DNA of 64,000 bases. Source: Knoellia locipacati (lineage in GTDB: Bacteria > Actinomycetota > Actinomycetes > Actinomycetales > Dermatophilaceae). The DNA lies in contig NZ_BKBA01000004.1 of the NCBI RefSeq assembly GCF_007992835.1, positions 285,391 through 349,390 on the forward strand, written 5' to 3'. The notes beneath the pieces were generated by a model that ran no database searches, was not told where the DNA came from, and saw nothing but the letters and a program-made list of their open reading frames with translations. Position numbers and translations under genes: made by a program. Below, one piece after another: positions 58,075 to 64,000 of the stretch (position 1 is the stretch's first letter; every line of letters starts with the position of its first letter).

Positions 58075-58093
58075 CAAGGTAAGCCTCACCTAA
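58075..58093. promoter_or_regulatory. IdeR/DtxR iron box
   Basis: CAAGGTAAGCCTCACCTAA matches about 15 of 19 positions of the palindromic iron-box consensus TTAGGTTAGSCTAACCTAA. It covers the predicted start site, 32 bases upstream of the efeU ATG, so iron-loaded IdeR/DtxR should repress the operon. Confidence 0.82.
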
Positions 58094-58124
58094 GTCCCTC
58101 CGCACCCCGTGAATCGCAGGTCCC

Positions 58125-58982
58125 ATGCTCGTCAGCAACGCCCTCATCGGTCTCCGCGAGGGACTCGAAGCCGCGCTCGTCGTCGTCATCCTCGTCGCCT
58201 TCCTCGTCAAGACCGACCGACGCTGGGCCCTGAGGTACGTCTGGGTCGGCGTCGTCACCGCCGTCGTGCTCAGCGCCGGTCTCGCCGCGGCCCTGACCTT
58301 CGGCACCCGCCAGCTGAGCTTCGAGACCCAGGAGCTCATCGGCGGCAGCGCGAGCATCCTCGCGGTCGGGTTCGTCACCGCGATGGTCTTCTGGATGAGG
58401 TCGGCGGCCCGCACGATCTCGGGCGAGCTCAAGGGCCGCCTCGACAAGGCGCTCGACCTCGGCCCGCTCGCCGTCGCCCTCGTCGGGTTCCTCGGGGTCG
58501 GGCGCGAGGGGCTCGAGACCGCGATCTTCTTCTATGCCACGACCGAGGCCGCCGGCGCCGGCAACAACACCCCGCTGCTCGGCTGGCTCCTCGGCCTCGG
58601 CGCCGCCATCGTCCTCGGCTGGCTCATCTACCGCGGCGCGGTCCAGATCAACCTCGGCTCGTTCTTCCGGTGGACCGGCATCGCCCTCGTCCTCGTCGCG
58701 GCCGGAATCCTCGCCTACGGCATCCACGACCTGCAGGAGGCGCAGTTCCTCCCCGGCCTGCAGACCCTGGCGTTCGACGTCTCGGGGGTCATCGCGCCGG
58801 ACAGCTGGTACGCCACTCTCCTCAAGGGGATCTTCAACTTCACGCCCGCGACGACCGTCCTCCAGGCCGTGGCGTGGACGGCATACGTCGTCGTCGTCCT
58901 CACCCTCTTCCTCCGCCCGGTCAAGGTCCCCGCAGCCCGACCGGCACCCCTCACCCCCTCGCACCCAGGAGAGACCGCATGA
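58125..58982 (+). CDS. efeU: FTR1-family iron permease EfeU
   Basis: A 285-residue inner-membrane protein with seven predicted helices. Two copies of the iron-binding Arg-Glu-x-x-Glu motif are present: IGLREGLEAALVV in helix 1 and GVGREGLETAIFF in helix 4. Such permeases import ferric iron delivered or oxidised by EfeO/EfeB. It is the first gene of a five-gene chain and is preceded by an iron box; its stop overlaps the efeO ATG (ATGA). Confidence 0.93.
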   Translation: MLVSNALIGLREGLEAALVVVILVAFLVKTDRRWALRYVWVGVVTAVVLSAGLAAALTFGTRQLSFETQELIGGSASILAVGFVTAMVFWMRSAARTISGELKGRLDKALDLGPLAVALVGFLGVGREGLETAIFFYATTEAAGAGNNTPLLGWLLGLGAAIVLGWLIYRGAVQINLGSFFRWTGIALVLVAAGILAYGIHDLQEAQFLPGLQTLAFDVSGVIAPDSWYATLLKGIFNFTPATTVLQAVAWTAYVVVVLTLFLRPVKVPAARPAPLTPSHPGETA

Positions 58983-60115
58983 CCCGCCGCGCCCTCGCGC
59001 TCACCCTCGTCCCGGCCACGTTCGCCCTCGCGGCGTGCGGCGGTGGCTCCGACGCCACCTCCTCGGCCGGCACGAAGGGCCCCATCACGGTCACCGCGAG
59101 CGACACCGCCTGCGACGTCGCCCGCACCGAGGCGCCCGCCGGCCAGATCGAGTTCACGGTCTCCAACAAGGGCAGCAAGGTCAACGAGTTCTACGTCTAC
59201 GCCGCCGGTGACCGGATCATGGGCGAGGTCGAGAACATCGCGCCCGGCCTGACCCGCACCTTCCACGTCGAGGTCGCCGAGCCGGGGACCTACGAGACGG
59301 CCTGCAAGCCCGGCATGGTCGGCAAGGGCATCCGCAGCGACTTCACGGTCACCGGTGCGAGCGCCGCGCCACAGTCCGACGACGCCAAGGTCACGGCCGC
59401 GACGACGTCCTACGCGCGCTACGTCGCGAGCCAGGCCGATGCGCTGCTCGCGCGCACGACCGAGTTCGTCGGGCTCGTCAAGGCGGGCAAGGTCGAGCAG
59501 GCCAAGGCGCTCTACCCCGTCGCCCGCTCCTACTGGGAGCGCATCGAGCCGGTCGCCGAGTCGTTCGGCGACCTCGACCCCAAGATCGACGGCCGCGAGG
59601 ACGTCGTCGAGGACGGCATGGCGTTCACCGGCTACCACCGGCTCGAGCAGGACCTCTGGGTCAAGGGCCTCCAGGGCGACAGTGCGGCCATCGCCGACCA
59701 GCTGCTCGCCGACGTGACGACGATCGTCGCCGAGGCCAAGAAGGTCGAGTTCAACGGCCTCCAGCTCGCCAACGGCTCCAAGGCCCTGCTCGACGAGATG
59801 GCCACCGGCAAGATCACCGGCGAGGAGGAGCGCTACAGCCACACCGACCTCTGGGACTTCGCCGCCAACTGGGACGGCTCCAAGGGCGCCATCGCCGCGC
59901 TCCGCCCGGTCCTCGAGGAGCGCGACGCCGCCCTCGTCGCGTCCTACGACAAGCGGGCCGCCGCGCTCGACGCCCTCGTCGCCAAGCACCAGAAGGGCGA
60001 CGGCTACCAGCTCTACACCGAGCTCACCCCCATCGAGGTCCGCGCCCTCTCCGACGCCCTCGACGCCGTGGCCGAGGACGTGGCCAAGGTCGCCGGGGTC
60101 GTCGCGAACCCGTGA
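58979..60115 (+). CDS. efeO: EfeO iron-uptake lipoprotein (cupredoxin + M75)
   Basis: A 378-residue lipoprotein. The signal ends in the lipobox FALAACGGGS, so it is lipid-anchored outside the membrane. Residues ~30-125 form a cupredoxin-like domain (KGPITVTASDTACDVARTEAP ... ETACKPGMVG). The rest is a M75/imelysin helical domain with FTGYHRLEQDLW, the His-x-x-Glu iron motif. It binds extracellular iron and passes it to EfeU. It overlaps efeU by ATGA and efeB by GTGA. Confidence 0.92.
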   Translation: MTRRALALTLVPATFALAACGGGSDATSSAGTKGPITVTASDTACDVARTEAPAGQIEFTVSNKGSKVNEFYVYAAGDRIMGEVENIAPGLTRTFHVEVAEPGTYETACKPGMVGKGIRSDFTVTGASAAPQSDDAKVTAATTSYARYVASQADALLARTTEFVGLVKAGKVEQAKALYPVARSYWERIEPVAESFGDLDPKIDGREDVVEDGMAFTGYHRLEQDLWVKGLQGDSAAIADQLLADVTTIVAEAKKVEFNGLQLANGSKALLDEMATGKITGEEERYSHTDLWDFAANWDGSKGAIAALRPVLEERDAALVASYDKRAAALDALVAKHQKGDGYQLYTELTPIEVRALSDALDAVAEDVAKVAGVVANP

Positions 60116-61431
60116 GCCCCCGTCCCGAACCCTCGGCCACCCGGCGCAGCGTCCTCGCCTCGGGGGCCGGCGTCGCGGTCGCCGGCGCTGCCGCGGGCCT
60201 GACGTATGCCGGCCGCCCCAGTTCCGCTGCGGCACACCAGTCCTCGTCCGGCACCGATGCCACCGGCGGCACCGGCCGGGCGGCCGACGAGCCCGTGCCG
60301 TTCCGTGGCGAGCACCAGGCCGGCATCGTCACCCCGGCCCAGGACCGGATGCACTTCGTCGCCCTCGACGTCGTGACGACGGACCCCGCCGAGCTCTCAC
60401 TGCTCCTCAAGGAGTGGACGCGGGCGGCCGAGCGGATGACCTACGGCGCCGAGGCCACGCCCGGCGGTGTCGTCGGTGGCGGACCGCACCGCCCGCCCAC
60501 CGACACCGGCGAGGCGCTCGACCTGCCGCCCTCGAACCTCACGATCACCATCGGCTACGGCCCGTCGCTGTTCGACGGACGCTTCGGCCTCGCCGGCCGT
60601 CGGCCCGAGGCGCTGCGCGAGCTGCCGGGGTTCACCGGCGACGACCTCGACCCCGCGCGCACCGGCGGGGACCTCTGCATCCAGGCATGCGCCGACGACC
60701 CCCAGGTCGCGGTGCACGCCGTCCGCAACCTCATCCGGATCGGCTTCGGTGTCATCTCGGTGCGGTGGAGCCAGCTCGGCTTCGGCCGCACCTCGTCGAC
60801 GTCGACGAGCCAGGCGACACCGCGCAACCTCTTTGGGTTCAAGGACGGCACGGCCAACATCAAGGCCGAGGACGGCGCTGCTCTGGCGGAGCACGTCTGG
60901 GTCGACCCGGCCGACGTGCCCGGTGACGCCGCCTGGATGGCGGGCGGCTCGTACCTCGTCGCCCGCCGGATACGGATGCACGTCGAGGTCTGGGACCGCA
61001 CCCCGCTCCAGGAGCAGGAGGACATCTTCGGTCGCGACAAGGCCGTCGGGGCCTCGCTGCACCTCCCGGCCGACCGCCGCGACGAGAACGCACCACTCGA
61101 CTTCGCGGCCAAGGGCGTCGACGGCCAGCCCCGGATCCCGCTCACGAGCCACGTCCGGCTCGCGCACGAGAGCCAGCTGGACGGCATACGGATCCTGCGT
61201 CGTGGCTACAACTTCACCGACGGCAGCGACGGCAGCGGCCACCTCGACGCCGGCCTGTTCTTCCTCGCGTTCGTCCGCGACGCGCACCGGCAGTTCGTGC
61301 CGATGCAGCAGGCGCTGGCGAAGTCGGACAAGCTCAACGAGTACATCGAGCACACCGGGTCCGCCCTCTTCGCCGTCCCGCCCGGCCTGGGTGACGGCGA
61401 GGACTGGGGCGTGCAACTCTTCGGGGCATGA
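60112..61431 (+). CDS. efeB: EfeB DyP-type haem peroxidase, Tat-exported
   Basis: A 439-residue protein with a Tat signal (SATRRSVLASGAGVAVAGAAAG). DyP motifs are LFGFKDGTANIK (Gly-Phe-x-Asp-Gly, catalytic Asp) and LTSHVRLAHES, containing the proximal haem His region, with a later RRGYNFTDG and FLAFVRDAHRQFVPMQ. EfeB oxidises ferrous iron or removes iron from haem with peroxide as part of EfeUOB. The GTG at 60112 overlaps the efeO stop. It is followed by a coupled alpha/beta hydrolase gene. Confidence 0.92.
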   Translation: MSPRPEPSATRRSVLASGAGVAVAGAAAGLTYAGRPSSAAAHQSSSGTDATGGTGRAADEPVPFRGEHQAGIVTPAQDRMHFVALDVVTTDPAELSLLLKEWTRAAERMTYGAEATPGGVVGGGPHRPPTDTGEALDLPPSNLTITIGYGPSLFDGRFGLAGRRPEALRELPGFTGDDLDPARTGGDLCIQACADDPQVAVHAVRNLIRIGFGVISVRWSQLGFGRTSSTSTSQATPRNLFGFKDGTANIKAEDGAALAEHVWVDPADVPGDAAWMAGGSYLVARRIRMHVEVWDRTPLQEQEDIFGRDKAVGASLHLPADRRDENAPLDFAAKGVDGQPRIPLTSHVRLAHESQLDGIRILRRGYNFTDGSDGSGHLDAGLFFLAFVRDAHRQFVPMQQALAKSDKLNEYIEHTGSALFAVPPGLGDGEDWGVQLFGA

Positions 61432-62510
61432 GCCAGAGCCCGGGCGCCAGCGCCGAGGAGCACGACGAGTCGAACGAGTCGGACGAGTCGACGAAGGTCG
61501 AGCGGGCCGTGATGCGTGGCGTCGAGCGGGTCGCCGGCGTCACCGACGAGATCGTCCACCACCGCGGTCCCAACGGCGCCCGCGCCCTCGTCAACGCGTT
61601 CTTCGGCGACCGGCTCGACGTCGCCGGGTCCGCGCTCTCGCACACGATGGGGGTGCGCCGCCGGGGCCGCTCGGTGCCGCTGACCCGTGACGGGCTCGCC
61701 GCGGCCTACCCCGAGGCCACCGGCGAGGTCGTCGTCCTCGTCCACGGACTGCTCGTCACCGAGACGTTCTGGCAGCAGGGCAGGTTCGGGCCCCGGCTGC
61801 GCGAGGACCTCGGCCTCACGCCGGTCACCGTGCGCTACAACACCGGCCTGCGGATCTCGCACAACGGCCACGACCTCGACCGCATCCTCACCGCGCTCGT
61901 CGCCCACTGGCCCGTCCCCGTGACCCGCATCGTCCTCGTCGGCCACTCGATGGGCGGCCTCGTCGTGCACAGCGCCCTCGCCCAGGCCGATGTCACAGGC
62001 CCGGGGTCGGAGTGGGTCAGCCGGGTCAGCGACACCGTCACGCTCGGCTCTCCCCACCTCGGCGCGCCGCTCGAGCGCGGCGCCAACCATGCGGCGCGCG
62101 CGCTCGGGACGCTGCGCCACGTGCGGCCGCTCGCCGGCCTCCTGCGCTCCCGCAGCGTCGGCATCCAGGACCTGCGGCACGGCAACATCCTCGACGAGGA
62201 GTGGGACGGGGCAGACCCGGCCGACCACCGAGGGCGACGCGTCGACGTCCCGCTGCACCCCGGCATACGGCATCTCGCGGTCGTCGGGCTCCTGGGCAAG
62301 AAGATCGACAGCCGGGTCGCCCAGCTCTTCGGCGACGGCATCGTCACCGCCGCGAGCGCGCGCGGCTCGGGACGCCGGTCGCCCGAGCACCGGCGGTTCC
62401 CGGCCGAGGACGTCGTCGTGCTCCCGGGCGTGAGCCACGTGGCGCTCGTGCGAGACGAGTCGGTCTATGCCGCGATCCGCGAGCGTCTCGGTGCCAGAGT
62501 GGACCCATGA
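61428..62510 (+). CDS. Alpha/beta hydrolase (lipase-like)
   Basis: A 360-residue protein. VVVLVHGLLVTETFW is the oxyanion loop, IVLVGHSMGGLVVHSAL the nucleophile elbow (Gly-His-Ser-Met-Gly), and VTLGSPHLGAPLERG is typical of lipases and PGAP1-like esterases. The catalytic His is probably in LPGVSHVALVR. An acidic Ser-rich N-terminus (AEEHDESNESDES) lacks a signal peptide. Substrate unknown. It overlaps both efeB and zwf by ATGA, placing it inside the iron-controlled chain. Confidence 0.83.
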   Translation: MSQSPGASAEEHDESNESDESTKVERAVMRGVERVAGVTDEIVHHRGPNGARALVNAFFGDRLDVAGSALSHTMGVRRRGRSVPLTRDGLAAAYPEATGEVVVLVHGLLVTETFWQQGRFGPRLREDLGLTPVTVRYNTGLRISHNGHDLDRILTALVAHWPVPVTRIVLVGHSMGGLVVHSALAQADVTGPGSEWVSRVSDTVTLGSPHLGAPLERGANHAARALGTLRHVRPLAGLLRSRSVGIQDLRHGNILDEEWDGADPADHRGRRVDVPLHPGIRHLAVVGLLGKKIDSRVAQLFGDGIVTAASARGSGRRSPEHRRFPAEDVVVLPGVSHVALVRDESVYAAIRERLGARVDP

Positions 62511-63991
62511 GCGAGCCGACGACTGCGCCGACGACCGTCATCCTCTTCGGCGCGACGGGGGACCTGGCCAAACGCAAGCTCATCCCCGGGCTGCTCCACC
62601 TCTTCGAGTCCAAGCTGCTCGACGACCTGCGGATCGTCGGGACCTCGCTGGACGAGCTCACGGTCGACGCCTTCCGCAACCTGGCGCACGAGGCCATCAA
62701 GGAGTTCTCGACCCGCACCCTCGACGAGGACGAGTGGGCGACCTTCGCGCAGCGGCTGCACTACGTCCCGCTGTCGGCGGGCCCCGAGGCGCTCGGCGAC
62801 GCCGTGCGGTCGGCCGAGAAGCTGTTGCCGGGCGAGACCGAGCTGCGGCTGCACTACCTGTCGGTCCCGCCGAAGGCCGCGCTCGCGGCGGTGCAGACCA
62901 TCGCCGACGCGGGCCTGGTCGAGCGCAGCCGGGTCGTCATGGAGAAGCCGTTCGGCACCGACCACGCCTCCGCCGTCGAGCTCAACCGGCGCCTGCACGA
63001 GGTGTTCGCGGAGGAGCAGATCTTCCGGATCGACCACTTCCTGGGCAAGGAGCCGGCGCAGAACATCCTCGCGTTCCGCTTCGCCAACGGGCTGTTCGAG
63101 CCGATCTGGCACCGTAACTCGATCGCGCACGTGCAGATCGACGTGCCCGAGACTCTGGGGCTCGCGACCCGTGGCGACTTCTACGAGGCGACCGGCGCCT
63201 ACCGCGACATGGTCGTCACCCACCTCTTCCAGATCCTCGCGTTCACGGCGATGGAGCCGCCGACGTCGCTCGAGCCGGACGCCATCAGCCGCGAGAAGAA
63301 CAAGGTCTTCGAGTCGATGCTGCCGATCAAGCCGGCCGACGTCGTGCGCGGCCAGTACATCGGCTACCTCGACGAGCCCGGTGTGGCTCCCGACTCCGAC
63401 ACCGAGACGTTCATCGCGCTCACCTGCTACATCGACAACTGGCGCTGGGCGGGCGTGCCGTTCTACCTGCGCACCGGCAAGCGGATGGCCGAGGGCGCGC
63501 GGATCATCTCGATCGCGTTCCGCGAGCCGCCGCAGTCGATGTTCCCTCCGGGCTCCGGCGTCGGCGACCACGGACCAGACCACCTCACCTTCGACCTCGC
63601 CGACAGGGCGCGGATGTCGCTGTCGTTCTACGGCAAGCGCCCGGGGCCGGGGATGAAGCTCGACAAGCTCTCGATGCAGTTCGCCATGCAGGAGACGCAC
63701 TGGGCGGGTGCGGTGCTCGAGGCCTACGAGCGGCTCATCTACGACGCGGTGCGCGGCGACCACACGCTGTTCACCTCGGCCGAGGGCATCGAGCGGCTCT
63801 GGGAGGTCAGCCAGCCGCTGCTCGACAACCCGCCCGTCGTCCGGCCCTACGCGCCTGGCACCTACGGCCCCAACCAGATCCACCAGCTCGTCGCACCCCA
63901 CACGTGGCGGCTGCCGTTCGAGCGCAAGTGGCGCGACAAGAACCCCGACCCCGGCCCGCAGTCGCCGATCGAGGGCGGCGCCCGCCGCTGA
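62507..63991 (+). CDS. zwf: Glucose-6-phosphate dehydrogenase
   Basis: A 494-residue enzyme catalysing the first step of the oxidative pentose-phosphate pathway. The nucleotide loop is ILFGATGDLAKRKLIP, the substrate/active-site signature is FRIDHFLGKEPAQN with the catalytic His nearby, and the family blocks VVMEKPFGTD and PFYLRTGKRM are intact; length is normal. Its ATG overlaps the hydrolase stop (ATGA). Co-transcription with efeUOB would be unusual and would tie NADPH supply to the iron signal, although an internal promoter is not excluded. The stop lies 9 bases from the window edge. Confidence 0.94.
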   Translation: MSEPTTAPTTVILFGATGDLAKRKLIPGLLHLFESKLLDDLRIVGTSLDELTVDAFRNLAHEAIKEFSTRTLDEDEWATFAQRLHYVPLSAGPEALGDAVRSAEKLLPGETELRLHYLSVPPKAALAAVQTIADAGLVERSRVVMEKPFGTDHASAVELNRRLHEVFAEEQIFRIDHFLGKEPAQNILAFRFANGLFEPIWHRNSIAHVQIDVPETLGLATRGDFYEATGAYRDMVVTHLFQILAFTAMEPPTSLEPDAISREKNKVFESMLPIKPADVVRGQYIGYLDEPGVAPDSDTETFIALTCYIDNWRWAGVPFYLRTGKRMAEGARIISIAFREPPQSMFPPGSGVGDHGPDHLTFDLADRARMSLSFYGKRPGPGMKLDKLSMQFAMQETHWAGAVLEAYERLIYDAVRGDHTLFTSAEGIERLWEVSQPLLDNPPVVRPYAPGTYGPNQIHQLVAPHTWRLPFERKWRDKNPDPGPQSPIEGGARR

Positions 63992-64000
63992 CGCGGCGGG

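Larger units (their letters stand above)
2072..62268. repeat. Dispersed octamer GTATGCCG / CGGCATAC (about 57 copies)
   Basis: By eye I count 28 copies of GTATGCCG (for example 2328, 3014, 4839, 7631, 12331, 22134, 32400, 45059, 45128, 52212, 60204) and 29 of CGGCATAC (for example 2072, 3593, 4877, 10317, 22175, 32427, 44524, 56167, 62261). About 34 extend to the 9-mer GTATGCCGT. Base composition predicts about 2. They occur in coding and non-coding DNA, in three codon frames and in both orientations. Eleven copies are intergenic, more than the small intergenic fraction predicts. I cannot name the element. Confidence 0.8.

Noticed and set aside
2072..62268. Octamer as Chi or KOPS sequence
   Set aside because: Those are strongly polar along a replichore; here the two orientations are almost equal and alternate between neighbouring genes. 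A replichore switch within the window is not suggested by gene order.
1..64000. tRNA, rRNA, CRISPR array, insertion sequence, integrase or attachment site
   Set aside because: I saw no cloverleaf-like sequence, spaced direct repeats with unique spacers, transposase or integrase motifs, or terminal repeats with target duplications. A tRNA scan would settle the RNA point.

Overview
The window is a chromosomal stretch from a very GC-rich actinobacterium (roughly 72-73% GC by eye). Lineage clues are GAF-ANTAR and DUF222-HNH proteins, DUF5926 and DUF4446 proteins, an IdeR/DtxR-type iron box, a mycobacterial-type LexA box, a CsoR copper operon and many leaderless promoters. A member of the Micrococcales, perhaps Intrasporangiaceae, is my inference; nothing here fixes genus. 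I found no rRNA, tRNA, insertion sequence, prophage, CRISPR array or origin. The DNA is densely coding, with short intergenic gaps; only one gap (6448-6836) exceeds 300 bases.

Layout. 1-9.4 kb: partial GAF-ANTAR regulator, App1-like phosphatase, Fpg/Nei glycosylase, Tat-exported PhoD phosphatase, rhodanese, Tat-exported M20 peptidase, AAA ATPase, DUF2071 protein and a VOC protein. 9.4-15 kb: an Imm5-like/Arr fusion behind a deaminase, a DUF2207 membrane protein, a DUF222-HNH nuclease with a LexA box in its promoter, and a CDF metal transporter. 15-19 kb: a three-gene DinB/pentapeptide/hydrolase operon divergent from a WYL regulator, then VOC and DksA-like genes. 19-23.6 kb: class B penicillin-binding protein, photolyase, small secreted protein, SRPBCC protein. 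23.7-27.5 kb: csoR-copZ-membrane protein-copA. 27.5-38.5 kb: pirin, two acetyltransferases, a 991-residue gingipain-family (C25) peptidase, VOC, ABC-F, a GH3/peptidoglycan-binding protein, a 2H phosphoesterase, glutaryl-CoA dehydrogenase. 38.5-42.6 kb: TPR protein, a CarH/LitR-like B12 photoreceptor regulator, Ogt with an ECF-type sigma factor, glycerophosphodiesterase, anti-sigma-like kinase. 42.6-50.7 kb: DUF5926, three glycosyltransferase-type genes, a large membrane protein, DUF4446-pheA. 50.9-58 kb: phospholipid enzymes (PlsC-like, patatin, HAD-PlsC fusion) and a SWIM/SNF2 helicase. 58-64 kb: efeUOB behind an iron box, followed through 4-base overlaps by an alpha/beta hydrolase and zwf.

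The most striking signal is not a gene. The octamer GTATGCCG and its complement CGGCATAC occur about 57 times by my reading (28 and 29), against about 2 expected from base composition. The copies lie in both orientations, in all codon frames and between genes. Paired copies form the stems of two terminator-like hairpins, and several intergenic copies supply the TAC of a -10 box. Within genes the motif forces rare ATA, GCA and TAT codons. A second pattern is a -10 hexamer exactly 6-7 bases before the start codon at roughly two dozen genes, implying leaderless mRNAs.

Functional themes are DNA repair (Nei, photolyase, Ogt, LexA-linked HNH, SNF2), metal homeostasis (CsoR/CopZ/CopA, EfeUOB, CDF), envelope and lipid metabolism (PBP, GH3, glycosyltransferases, PlsC and patatin proteins), and central metabolism (PheA, glutaryl-CoA dehydrogenase, Zwf).
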